From Kwoniella bestiolae CBS 10118 (Eukaryota > Basidiomycota > Tremellomycetes > Tremellales > Cryptococcaceae): a stretch of DNA of 64,000 bases. A program made the position numbers and the translations under genes. Positions 24,615 to 36,498 of the stretch are shown piece after piece (the stretch's first letter is position 1; each line of letters starts with the position of its first letter). Location of the stretch: contig NC_089241.1 of the NCBI RefSeq assembly GCF_000512585.2, positions 62,001 to 126,000 on the forward strand, read 5' to 3'. Under the pieces are notes generated by a model. The model searched no databases. It had not been told where the DNA came from and saw only the letters and a list, made by a program, of their open reading frames with translations.

Positions 24615-25533
24615 ACATCCGGTATTGACGGGGTCAGTGGACTATTCGAGTCGATAACGACTGATACATGCAAGTTTCAAGATATGAGATGTTCAAGAAG
24701 ATGAGAAGTTGGAAGAAGCAAGAGCAACAGGTGAAGGAACATCTCCCGATCGATAACAGTCAGATAACGATACTCCGAGGATTATCCGAGAATCAAGAGA
24801 TGATAATGTACAATCGGATTCTGATATCATGGAAGGTGATTCTAGATTCTACCCGTGTTCCCACTTACTCTCCCTTTGATCAAAAGCGTCTACACGAAAG
24901 CTTTGGATGTAGATCTACCTGTCGGAATCACTGCGCATCATCATGCAGAGAGCGACCGATCCATCTGATCTGATCCAGCTGTTACACTTTGCCTCACCCG
25001 AGACGGTCCTCCCCTTCAACGAGGCTGTTTCACAGATCATGAGCCCTTGCTTTATTCAGCACGCATATCTTCTGACACGTATGGGATGCTCTTGTCCACT
25101 TTTGAGGCTTATATCCTGAGTAGATCAATTATGGCAAGAAGCATGGAAGATGATGACTAACTTCAACCACTATGGTGCAATATGTAGTTACGTAATGCGA
25201 GTTTGCCACCCAAACTCACGTTCGATTCGGATCCGGGGGATGATTTAAATGAGTTCATGGAATGATGATGATTATAAAAATCACATCTTTTATATCTCTT
25301 ATATCTTCAATCTTTCTGAGATATCTTTCTACAGCCTATCCACCATCCCCCCCTCAGCTTCTCATCCGAAGCATTCCCTCCCGAAAATCCTCTCGTATAC
25401 GCCAAAGACAAGTTCGCAATACGAGCTAGCTCAGCGTCAAAATCCCTTGTCCGACCATCCTCACATCTCCGATCAACCCATCTTGCCACCCATATCTGCT
25501 CAACAAACCTCTTCCACACCTAACTCAGATACC
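24615..25533. promoter_or_regulatory. divergent promoter and leader, dehydrogenase / FAP1
   Basis: The FAP1 frame is open upstream of its likely start, back to an ATG at 25249. That stretch is pyrimidine-rich and looks like a leader. No other gene is seen. Confidence 0.4.
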
Positions 25534-28500
25534 ATGGCTGAAGCTTCCACATCCACTTTACCTGGTACTGTACCCCCGCCTCCAGGACCAAGCAAGAAAA
25601 AGCCTTTCAAGCCAAGCGCAGCTACCCCTCAACCGGGCGATGGGGCTTACCTCGCCGCTCAGAATGGTCAGAATGGGATGACTCAGCGAGGTCAGATGAA
25701 TGGTGGTCATAATGGGTATCGCCGAAAAGAATGGCAGAATCGGAGTAATGGTGGACCACACGCTCATCATAGCAATGGGAGCGGGTCGGGTGCTCAGCCC
25801 CAGCACCTACACAATCGACCTAATAATCGATTTGGAAATGGAATGAATCAGCAACGAGTTCATCAGCATGACAGCTCAGTGCAAGGTGACTCGACGCCAA
25901 ATGGTCATTCAGCTCCTCATTCTAGATTCGACCACTCTCGACCTCGAATTAATAGAAACCAGCAGAATGGCCACCATTCACAGCCACCGGTCCAATCGGT
26001 CAAACGCCCTCAACTGCAACAATCCGCTTCTTTAGATGCTGAAGCACCTTCGTTCACACCCGGAGGTGTCTTCCTCACCACTGAGCTGGATCATACCGGC
26101 AACGGAAGTGAACCTGATTCCGCAGTTCCTTCTCAGCAGAAAAAGAAGAACAATAATCGTAAACCAAAGCCGAAGAAGAACGTGAATGATCCCGCTCCTG
26201 CTCAAACGGAAGAGATACCTCAAACCGCTGTATCAAGTCGAAAGGCTGCTTTCCAACAGTCCACTAAGCTTACCAAGACCGTCTCGCGAAGTTCGGCTGA
26301 AGAGGTGAAACCAGCTCAACCAACCAAGAAGCCTGTGCAGAAGGAGCGGAGAAAGAAAGATGAACCTGATGATTTGGTATCTAGATTGACTAGGGGTCTG
26401 AAGCAGAGACCATTCTTGGAATGTCCCATCGTGAGCTTGCTACCTAGGTTGGATTAACAGTTTCCAGCTTGCTAATTCAGTGTATAATCACAGTGTTTCA
26501 ATTCAATCACACCGAGCCAACAGACTTGGTCGTGCCTTCCTCCGGATCATGCACCTGAACCCTCCTCATCCATCACTCTCCAACCTAATCCGATCACCGG
26601 ATCTACCTCTACGTCCAATTACTATTCAGCCTGTTATACCCCGTTCCATCTGGATTGTATCAAAGATTGGGCGAATAGGAGTTTAGAGGAGGAAGAGAAG
26701 AAGGCCAGGAATTCGGGTAGGGAAGGTGAGGATATCGCTTGGAGATGTCCTGGATGTCAGAAGAGGCGAGCGGATAGAGTAGGGAGTTATAGGTGAGTAT
26801 AGCTTTTCTGCTTGTATGTTGGGGTGCAAAAGCTGATTTGTTCGGTTTGTAGATGTTTCTGTGGAAGATTGTCTCATCCTCCCACGATCACCTCTGCTCC
26901 TCATTCGTGTAATGATACATGTGCGAGAAAACGACCGAAATGTTCTCATCCTTGTCCTTTGTAAGTCCACCTTCAGCACTTTGAGATCTTAGTGGGTGTC
27001 ATCTGCTGATACTAGTGTCTCGCGAATAGACCATGTCATCCCGGTCCATGTCCACCATGTCAAATTGCTCTCGTCGTCCCCTGTCCATCACACCATACTC
27101 CCCTTACCGTCAAGTGTTCCGCCGCCACTACCAACAATTCCGCTCTCTCACCGGTATGTGATGAGCCCTGCTCTCGACAGCTCAACTGCGGTAATAAAGA
27201 TCACGAGTGTGAATCCTTGTGTCATTATGGCCCTTGTAAACCTTGTGATCAGAGGGAGGTTGCTAGATGTTACTGTGGGCAGGACGAGAAGGATGTAGAG
27301 TGTGGATGGGGCCAGGAGAACGATAAAGTGTGTAAGAGGCTGGATGAGGAGGGCGAAGAGGAAACTTGGTGGGGTAAATATGATTGTGGGAGAGGTTGTG
27401 ATAGGTTGTTTGATTGTGGTGTGCATCCTTGTAAGGAGGTGAGCAAAGCATCCCATTCACGTTGGATGTCCTCCTGCAATGGGTAGATTTCTGACGAGGT
27501 TTTGATTTGATTGTAGACATGTCATCCTCACCCTATTCATCCATTACATTGCCCCCTTTCCACAGATGTCATCACCCACTGCGCATGCGGTACTACCCTT
27601 CTCAGTAACCTGGGCGCGAAGAGGGAAGATTGTCTCGCGCCCATACCAACATGTAACGCTCATTGTCCCAAGAGCCGACCGTGTGGTCATGCCTGTCCCA
27701 AGAAATGCCATAATGGCCCTTGTCCGCCGTGTCATGAAGAGGTAATTAGGACTTGTAGATGCGGTCAAAGTCAGCTGTTGGTGCCATGTGACGAATTGAG
27801 GGAAAGGGCGGAAAGAGGTGAGGGGGAAGTTACGTGCGAGAGGGTGTGTAAGGCTTTGAGGAGGTGAGTTGACGGTGCTTCTCTTGTCAATCGCTGTTCC
27901 CTATGGGCTGTTGGCGGCACTATCGTGATGCGGATGCTGATTCTGATCTGGTGTAGTTGTGGTCGTCACGAGTGTGGAAGATTGTGTTGTCCATTGTGGG
28001 AACAAGCTTTCCGAAGCAAGAAACAACGAAACGAAGATCACAACCAATACATCGAAGATGATTTGCATAAATGTCACTTGACATGTGGGAAACCGCTCAG
28101 TTGTGGACTTCACACTTGTCCCAAACCTGATCATAAGGGCCCCTGTGGAAGGTGTCTCCAAGCATCCTATGATGAGGTGAGTTCTGCTTGATTATTCCAC
28201 CGTAATGGATGGTATGCTAATATCGGTGATATGACTCAGTTGATTTGCCATTGTAGAAATACCGTTGTATATCCTCCTGTAGCTTGGTAAGTTACTTCTC
28301 GTACAACCTCGGGATCGGACAGAGTAGCTTACAAGTCTTGTATTATACAGCGGTACCACCATCAACTGTCCCTACCCATGCGATCGTCCCGACCCATCCT
28401 GCGGTCACCCCAAATCACCTCACGCATGCCACGAGAACCCCGAGTGTCCCCCTTGTCCATACCTCACCGATAAACCCTGCGCATGCGGAAAAGACCCGTC

Positions 28501-29559
28501 CGTCAAGAACATCCGATGTTCCCAAGATAGAGTATCATGCGGTCAACAATGCGGTCAACTCCTGGGATGCGGTTATCACAAATGTACCAAGCTGTGCCAT
28601 CGCTCCGGTCCAGGTGAATGTGAAACTTGTACTCAGGTGTGCAACAAACCGAAACGAATTTGTAAACACCCCTGTACATCCACATGCCATGCTCCAGCCA
28701 AATGTCCAGAGAACGACCCATGCCAAACTATCGTCACTCAACAATGTGCTTGTGGACATCTCCTGGCACGTACATCCTGCGGAGCATCAAATACCAATCC
28801 CAAATCTAGAGAGGTCGAGCAGCTCAAGTGCAATTCCGAGTGTGCGGTTAGACAGCGTAATGCCAGATTGGCTGATGCGCTGGGTATCAAGAGCAGCGAA
28901 AGGGGGTTGGAGGTTTATGAGGATGAGTTGAAGAGTTTTGCGGCGCAGAATAATGGGTTTGTGAAGATGGTGGAGAGCACGTTTGAAGACTTTGTGGTTA
29001 AGAGTACGAGACAGAGTATGGTCTTGCCTCATAGTGAGTTTGGTTCTTACTTGGTTTACCTCGTATTCCATGAGCTTCGATGTTGACCCAAGTTTGACTC
29101 ACAGTGCCTCCCGCCAAACGAACATTCGTAATGTCCCTAGCGGAGCATTATCGTCTCACTCGAGAACTGATAGATCAAGAACCCAATCGATCCGTCCAAA
29201 TTCGTCGAAGGGTAGATACGCGAGTGCCTAACCCACTTCTAAGCTCGATTTCTGCCAGCACAAGTACGCCCGCACCTGCTCAAAGTAGGTTGGTAACTAA
29301 TCTAGGCGGAGGTGGGGCATGGGGTAAATCTGGGAATTCAGGTGGAACAGGAACTGGAACAGCTGCTAGTGTACTTGCTGGATCTGGTTCTACCGGTGGA
29401 GGATCTTCATCGGCCATGTGGAGGAATACGAGTGGGTCGACTTCAAATAGACCTTCAAGGGTACCTACCCCCGTGGCTCCTGTGTTGAGAGAACATTCGA
29501 GGCCTGCTTCACCCCGGAAGGTAGGGGAGGGGGAGGACGATTGGGATGTGGATTTGTAG
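25534..29559 (+). CDS. FAP1: NFX1/FAP1-type zinc finger protein with R3H domain
   Basis: Homologue of NF-X1 and yeast Fap1, a protein linked to rapamycin-FKBP12 interaction and possibly a ubiquitin ligase or transcription factor. Nine exons (25534-26430, 26494-26792, 26853-26960, 27030-27438, 27517-27863, 27957-28176, 28240-28286, 28351-29033, 29105-29559) give 1154 aa. Order of parts: a disordered Asn/Gln/Gly/His-rich N-terminus; a RING-like unit (CPICFNSI, then CYTPFHLDCIKDW and WRCPGCQKRR); about nine NF-X1 zinc fingers rich in Cys and His, such as HPCPLPCHPGPCPPC and CGHACPKKCHNGPCPPC; and a C-terminal R3H domain (RTFVMSLAEHYRLTRELID). A Gly/Ser tail ends EDDWDVDL. The start at 25534 has a CACCATGG-like context (ACCATGG). 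An in-frame ATG at 25249 would add 95 residues of low similarity and is less likely. Confidence 0.9.
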
Positions 29560-29792
29560 ATTGTTTTACAAGGTGCGGGAGGATGGTTAAAATAGATAGA
29601 TGAATATAGTGGAAGTGGGGCAAAGAACACAGCTTCATTTTGTATACCTGCATTATATCAGATACCGTGGTCGTAGTTATATATACGACCATATGCATAT
29701 ATCTCATCTTGATAGGGATCATAGATTGTCGTTATGTCGTTATAATCCCTCGCTTTCCCTTCTTGCAATTCTTGCAAAGACCAGGGTTATCA

Positions 29793-31373
29793 CTAATCAT
29801 CGTAGTTGCCACCACCACCTTCGTCTGCAAATGATAATATAAATGGTCAGTACAGCTTCTCTGGACTTGACTTGACATGACACATTTGCGTTTTGTCGGA
29901 TACACCACACTCACCATCATCCCCACCACTATCATCATCACCTTCACCATTATCAAAGTAATTCGCATCGTAATCCTGATGATCCTCTTCTTCTTCTTCG
30001 TCGAAATCGAAATCTTCGTCAGAGGAGGGTGGAGGGGTTTCCTATATGATAATTTACAAACAGTCAATAAAGGATGAAGATGGAAGATCCAACAATCGGT
30101 GCAGTTGTAAGAAGTGGAATGACTTACCTCTTCCTCGACATCGTCGCCTTCTTTGTCCAGATCCTCAATCTTTCTTTTCTTCTTTGGTCCTGAGAATGAC
30201 GTAAAATATATGTCAGCTGTATTCTTTAGTGGATGAAGACCATGATGGGCGAAAAGACGCAGCATGACCGCCTAATCCAGCATACCGTACCTTCCAGACA
30301 ATATATGCAGAGCTAAAATAGGTAAGGTACACTCACTAGCTTTAGGCTTGTGTCCTACACCTTCGAAGTATTCTTGCCATAGTACCGGAGGGAACATCTG
30401 AGGATCCAGTTTGAGAGCTGCTGGGTCAAGTTTCGATGGGCCTGCTTGAGCGGGGGTGTTGAATCGGTCAGAATATGATTCGATTTCTGTGTGGGTTTTT
30501 GAAAACAAGTTAGGAATGACAATTCACCAGGAAATATGGGATTGATGATGACAAGATAGATTGATGGTATGAGTTGGAAACTATTGATGTTTGAACATAT
30601 CATATGATTTCCGACGTAGATCACACTAGATCGTATAAAATATACTCACCAATCCCCACCACCTTCCTCTCGCCAGCCAACCTCCACGGCGGTATACTCC
30701 CCACAGCTATCGGTTCGCTATTCGTGTTGACGTTCTTACCAGTCAATAAAGTCGAGTTGAGCGATATGCTATGTGTGGTTATGAGGGATTCGTGGTCGTC
30801 TGGTCCTGACAGGTAGGCTGTCGATGAGTTCCCTAGGGGCTAAGAGGTGAGAAGGAGTATTAGCGTTGAGTGTATGGTAGGTTGGTTTCAAGTTGGATGA
30901 TAAATAAATAGAGAACAGTATACGACATCCGTAAAGCTATATGAATATCAAATCACTCATGATATATCATATGATGATCAATCATATATGATAGACTTGT
31001 AAATATCGAAGGTGTTCCCCCATCCCACCCCTAGCTACCGGAAAATATTCAAGACCATCCCCCATCCCACCCCAAGCTTCCGATATATTTGACCCCCCAT
31101 CCCACCCCAGTCTGCCAGACAGTAGTCAAGACCATCCCCCATCCCACCCCTAGCTGCCACTATAATCAAGATTGCACCCCAGTCTGCCAGACAACAGTCA
31201 AGAGTGCTCACCGGATACAACACCCCTCTCTGCATAGGATCCACCTTCAATTTCTCCATCGCATCTGTCCATTCCTGCCTTGAGAATGACCCATACCCAC
31301 CCGGTGGCATCCCTCTATCCATCCCACCTCCTCCTCCTCCTCTTCCTCTACCTCTAAAACCACCTCGTGACAT
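29793..31373 (-). CDS. RPC31: RNA polymerase III subunit Rpc31
   Basis: Subunit of the Pol III initiation subcomplex (Rpc82-Rpc34-Rpc31), nuclear. Seven exons (31373-31212, 30839-30650, 30486-30337, 30189-30128, 30041-29915, 29824-29793, with every junction in phase) give 240 aa; six are coding blocks as listed and I see no further one. The N-terminus is Gly/Arg-rich (SRGGFRGRGRGGGGGG). The middle has PPGGYGSFSRQEW and EIESYSDRFNTPAQAGPSKL, then FPPVLWQEYFEG. A basic patch (KKKRK) may be a nuclear signal. The C-terminus is the very acidic tail of the family (FDEEEEDHQDYDANYFDNGE, ending GGNYDD). The first intron, about 370 nt, is unusually long and carries a minisatellite. The gene is convergent with FAP1, about 230 bp apart. 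Confidence 0.88.
31012..31205. repeat. C-rich/G-rich minisatellite in RPC31 intron 1
   Basis: About five degenerate units of 36-45 bp in a row. The core CCCCATCCCACCCC is seen four times. Two linker types alternate: one with TAGCTNCC or AAGCTTCC, the other with AGTCTGCCAGACA followed by GTCAAGA. On the coding strand the core reads GGGGTGGGATGGGG. Confidence 0.8.
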
Positions 31374-31848
31374 TATGTTGTGAGAATACGACTGGCTGCC
31401 GTGCTGCTCCTCTGGGCGGGCTGCTAGTATGTCGAGTGGGGTGTGACTATTTCTACTTTGTTTAGGTTGTGTAGTATCGCCTATGTAGCAGACAGTTCAT
31501 AAACCCATCAATTTATAAATAAATTCCAAACCATCAACAGGTGTTCGCCCTCCACTCTCTCTATATCTAGGTTAAAGACAGTGCCACATTCAACATATCG
31601 CCGTAATCCCAGTTGCAGGACTTGGGTATTAAGTGGGCTACCTGTATAAGTGAGAGGGGTTTATCTATCTGTCGATCCCCGACGTCACTGTAGCAACACA
31701 GTGGTATATAAAGTAAAGTGAAATGCTATTTCCTACATATACCCCAAATCATATCATACATATCATCCTTGTTCTTGCATTCATAACCTAGTTAGACCTT
31801 CCCTCTCCGACCCATACACCACTCCCACATCCTCAGCATCCCCCCAGC
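31374..31848. promoter_or_regulatory. divergent promoter region, RPC31 / OSBP
   Basis: Shared upstream region of two divergent genes. I see no TATA box at either start and no gene. Confidence 0.35.
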
Positions 31849-34800
31849 ATGAGCTTGAACAAAAAAGGCAAAGCTGTGGACGTACCCACCGATGATGATA
31901 CCAGTGAGTAGTTTGATAGCTTGTGTCCGTGTGGAGGTGTTGCTTTCTGGGAGATGGATGGATCAGTGGGCAGAAGTTCATGCATGAGGAGATGGATCAT
32001 CAGGTGGAAATTGAGGCCATTGGTAGTTGAGAGGGTTGTGGATCATCTTACCTCGTCGATGTGTACGTGACAAGGAGGGAGAAATCACCCCATACACGTT
32101 TAATTTCGTTATGGTCGGAGCTGGAACCTCGGTCGCGAAGGGATGTCTTGGGAATGGATGGGGTTCCGGGTTCTGTGCGATGGAGTATCTTGGCGTATCC
32201 TTCGAGTTCACATCTCATTCGTCATCATGTTCATCTAGAGGAGAGTGATACTGGGGCTCATCGTTCCCAGGGTGGTAGTAATACATGGACATTTGCGTGG
32301 ATTGGAATGATCATATAAAAAGATAACAGCTCGCTGACGAACGAACGTTCTTGATCTCCTCCTCTCTCGCAACTGTTTCGTCGCAACTTCATTCTCATCC
32401 AAACCCTTATCTCTCACCAAATACCTACCAACTATGAACACCACTTATCTATCACTGCCTATCTATTACATCCCCGACATCCGCACTTGTCAACCGCTCC
32501 AACAGCCCTTCAACCATTCACCGATGAGAGCGGAGCACCAGCTACCTTACCTGAAGTAGGCAATGGAGGAGAAGAAAGCAAAGTCAAGGTGTTGTTGGGG
32601 TTGATGAAGAAGTGAGTTCTCCCCGATTCTAATCTCCTCTCACATCTCACTACTGTAATGCCTTTTGCTGATCTGTCGGTAATCTAGGTTGATGGGCGTA
32701 AAGGACGTTGCGAATCTGTGAGTGTTTCTCGTGCTCTCAATGTATGTCGCATCAAGGCTAACACAAGCGATATTCATACAGCCGGATATCCCTCCCCGCA
32801 TCTCTTTTAGAACCTATACCAAATTTAGAGTACTGGCAATACGCTGATCGTGCTGATATCTTCGCTGCGTGAGTTGCAGCATTCTTCTCCATTTGCGATG
32901 CATTCAACTCATACAAATGTTCTGCAGTATCGGTGATTCGGACGAGGAGCTTGGACGGATGTTGGCTGTATTACGATTCTCATTTAGTAAAGAACTGAAA
33001 TTCATTAGAGCGAGATTGGGTAAACCATATAATTCTGCTTTGGGTGAGTTGAACAATATAACATCCCCTCTCTCTCAGGTGACAACGCCAGTTGGGAAGT
33101 TTATGCTAAAATCTTTTGTTGCATATGTTAGGTGAACACTTCCGGTGTTCATGGAGACTCCCACCGATAGTGATAGATCAAGCCACTGGGGAACCCGTCA
33201 TCAGAACCCACATCCACGTTCCGTTAGCTGGTGAGCCTGCCTACGGTGGACAAGGGGGAAGTGGTTGGACTACACCTATCTTGGGTCCCGAACATGGTGG
33301 GAAACCAAGTAGCGAGGCCAGGTGAGCTTTGCAACTCGCTCTCAGTATGAGGTAACAGCTGACCAGTCGATCAATGGTTTCGATCAGTTCGATAATCTCA
33401 AGTTCCTCCAAAGCATCAAAGAAACAGCCAACCGGTCTCGGTCTGAAGCAAGCAAATAAGTCTTCCGACACGATCAGCATCAACAGAGCTATACCTGGTC
33501 CAGGGGACGAGATCGAATCGGATCCTGATGCTGGTGTGGTCGAATCAGAGAAAGTCACGGTGGTGTTCTTGGTGAGTTTCAGTGCCTAAATACGTGTGTT
33601 GATACCTGCGCATAACTGACATATTCGTTGTATATCCTCAGTGTGAGCAAGTGTCTCATCATCCACCCGTATCAGCATGTTACTACACCTGTCCTGAAAA
33701 GGGTATTGAAGGTTATGGGATGGATCAGATCTCTGCAAAGGTATCGGGAATGTGTAGGTCCACTCATCCCTTCTGGTCATGTCTGGGAGACTCTGTTGAT
33801 TTTCAATCTCCTCGGTCGTAGCTGTCAAAGTTGGTCCAGGGTCAAGCAATCGAGGTATCTTCATACGGATAGCGCGTGACGGGCCGGGCAAAGGCGAGGT
33901 AGGTCGTTTTACCATCTGGTTGATATACTAGATCTTTTGAACGATGCTAACGTGGATTGCTGGTTTAGGAATATCAAATCACCCATCCCTCCGCCTCAGT
34001 CAATGGCATTTTGAAAGGTTCATACTACGGTACAATCAGCGATCAGATCTCGATAACGTGTAGAGGCGGTGAAGACGGAAAGACCAAATTACGTGCTTTG
34101 ATAGATTACAAAGATGAGGTGGGTTCAGTTCTCCCTATCATTACACCTCGGTTGGATGAACGTGCCACTGATAAGATCATGCACACGCTCTAGTCATGGA
34201 TCGGTAAACCCAAGTTCTTGTTAGATGGTGTAGTGTATAGATATACCGTTGGAAACGAGACTGAGGAAGGATGGACGAAACCTAAACAAGTGCCTGTGGA
34301 TAAGGTGGTGGCTCAGCTGGAAGGAAGTTGGATGAAGGAGATTAGGTATAAACTCAAGGGAGAGAAGGTAGGTGGTCCCGTTGCACTTTCTCCGTTCTTT
34401 ACCTCTGCCATCGATGATTAAATTTTAATACGTTCCATCCACTGTCACCCTTGCATTGTTACTTTAGCTGACCCGTACCTTGTCGCAGGAATGGAAAGTC
34501 CTCCTCGACCTTGACCTCCTCGCCCTCATTCCCAAAGACGTCCGCCCGCTGGAAGAGCAGGACGAACAGGAATCTCGAAGACTGTGGGACCCCGTGACCC
34601 AGCATCTGATAGGCAAGAACTGGGGTGAGGCTACGAGGCAGAAACAGGCCATAGAGCAGAAACAGAGGGATAAAGCTGCTGCTAGGAAGGCAAAGGGGGA
34701 GGAGTGAGTTTGCTTATGCTTTCCTTTCGTCCTCCCAACTTGTGCGATTTAATCGACAGGACAGTGACTACGCCGTGTACAAGATGTGATGTAGACTGGG

Positions 34801-34970
34801 AAGGAAGATGGACTGATGTGTTCTGATCTGCTTCTAGCCACCAATCACAATACTTTGTAGAGGATTACGAAGATGGTCGACCCAAATTATCAGAGGCGGG
34901 TAAGAAGGCTATAGAATCTGAGATTGCGAGGTTGGACGCCAAAGCCAGAGAGAGGGTGAACGAGTTGTGA
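31849..34970 (+). CDS. oxysterol-binding protein (Osh/Kes1-like)
   Basis: Lipid-transfer protein of the OSBP family, exchanging sterol and phosphoinositides between membranes. Thirteen exons close exactly: 31849-31903, 32506-32611, 32688-32717, 32782-32868, 32928-33043, 33132-33321, 33388-33571, 33642-33753, 33822-33898, 33969-34118, 34194-34367, 34489-34703 and 34838-34970, for 542 aa. There is no PH domain, as in short Kes1-like members. Family marks are LPASLLEPIPNLEYW, RMLAVLRFSFSKELK, KPYNSALGEHFR and the signature EQVSHHPPVSACYY. A family-unlike insert of about 60 residues (SSSSKASKKQPTGLG and onward) precedes the signature. The C-terminal part has the acidic/basic helix that covers the tunnel. 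The first intron is about 600 nt, ten times the local norm. Confidence 0.9.
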
Positions 34971-35382
34971 TTGTAGAAGAATGTGAAGGGACAATTATGT
35001 GGCTTTGTAAGATACCGTTGACGGCCAGACAAAAAGATGGAGAGGAAGAAGAAGAAGCGGAGGTTGGCTTATGTCTTAGTTTGAATTACTGCTTTAACAC
35101 TAATACTGTATATTATCGTCCGTTCTTCATCTTAGTAATGCTTTTTTGTCTTGTGTATAAAGAGTTTAATACTTATAGATACCTTTTCTGAGTTTTGATC
35201 TTGAAGAGTCTGCTTGTTCATAGGATATGCAGCATAGTCATCTTAGCGTGGTTGATACGGCGTTGTACTGCATACACACGATACTCTTGAGGTTTTCAGT
35301 TTGCATATAATACTTTGTTATATACTATTTTCATTGACTTCTTAAGTTCTCTCAGCTTATTCTCAATCTCGATCAAACCCAT
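34971..35382. other. convergent intergenic region
   Basis: AT-rich 3' space between OSBP and the small gene on the other strand. I see nothing else in it. Confidence 0.35.
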
Positions 35383-36029
35383 CTAGCTTCTGACATTACC
35401 ACTAACGTCCTGATCGCCCGGTCGATCAGCCTCAGCCTCCCTTACTTTATCCTCTGGTCCACCGGATCCTTCAAAGTCGTTGGCGTGGGTTTGTCTATCA
35501 TCCAGGACAGCGTATCAGCACAACACCTAGTACGTCTCGTACCTCTCCCAACGGCTCTGTTGGGTCGACCCTTTGGCTTTGCCTCCTCCCTCAATGAGAG
35601 AGGCTCAGAGACACACAGAGAGAGACAGAGACAGAGACAGAGACAGAGGCAGAGAGTAAACCCACCTTCCAGTCAATTTACTTTGCTCGCCACCTTCTTC
35701 ATCAGGTATGATTGGGTTCTCACCTCGTCCCGAACCTCCGATCTGGACGGTCGAGCCGGGGAACTGGGAGGTGACGTTCTCGTTGACCCCGGAGTCGATT
35801 GCTATGGTACGGACGAAAAGGTATCGGTATCAGTCATTTGTGCTCTTGTACGATGTAGATGGATGCAGATGTTGTGAAAGAAGCCCTGTTGATGGGGTTT
35901 GGACGTGAGATAGCGAGACGCAAGGACGCAAGACCCACTGGAATCGCTTTGATTCTTCCCCGACCCGCTGATAGCTTGCGCGGAGTTAATGGACGCTTCG
36001 AGCTTTCTGATTTCTTCTTGAGCTGACAT
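35383..36029 (-). CDS. small protein of unknown function, 102 aa
   Basis: Four exons (36029-35939, 35801-35724, 35570-35543, 35494-35383) join in frame to 102 aa. The sequence is hydrophilic. It begins SAQEEIRKLEASINSAQAI, a short helix. The centre has VTSQFPGSTVQIGGSGRG, and the end QTHANDFEGSGGPEDKVREA with an acidic Asp/Glu-rich tail. No signal peptide, membrane segment or Cys cluster is visible. I do not recognise the family. The GGSGRG and NDFEGSGGPED stretches look conserved rather than random, and the 28-nt third exon is kept in frame by clean GT/AG sites. Probably a small intracellular, mostly disordered protein. Confidence 0.6.
35606..35656. repeat. GAGACA hexanucleotide microsatellite
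   Basis: Roughly eight GAGACA/CAGAGA units in intron 2 of the small gene. On the coding strand they form a CTCTGT-type pyrimidine tract some 35 nt ahead of the acceptor of the 28-nt exon. Confidence 0.85.
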
Positions 36030-36498
36030 TGTGTTGTGTATAAATTATTGTGTCAATGAATGAAAGAAGAGCATGAGTGAAATGCATCTGATCTGATCTC
36101 TAATTATACATAGCTGTCCCATAACTCATACTAGCCTTTCATTGTGGATTGAATGGTGCTACGGTGATGTGACGTCAATTACGTTGGGAAATGGATGAGG
36201 TGAGTTGACGTACTTTCTTGGTCTGGTGGAGATCGCATGGTGTGATAATCGATCTATCTCCTCGTCACGAGTACCTTGTAGGTATAGAGAGAGAGAGGGC
36301 TCACGTCATAGCATGTGACAACTCGTGTACTGATCATAGCTGCATGGCTATACTCAACGAATTCAATGAGGCAGAATCATGACAGAGCCAGTGGAGGCAG
36401 TCCATTTCATCGACATCCTCGATCATATATATACATAGATATCATGTTCTATCATTCTGCAGTTCTACGCAATCATCAAGTATAAGTCAAGTGCCATC
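36030..36498. other. intergenic region
   Basis: Upstream of the small gene and downstream of GH114, both on the minus strand. Contains a short GAGAGAGAG run near 36287-36297. I see no gene. Confidence 0.35.
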
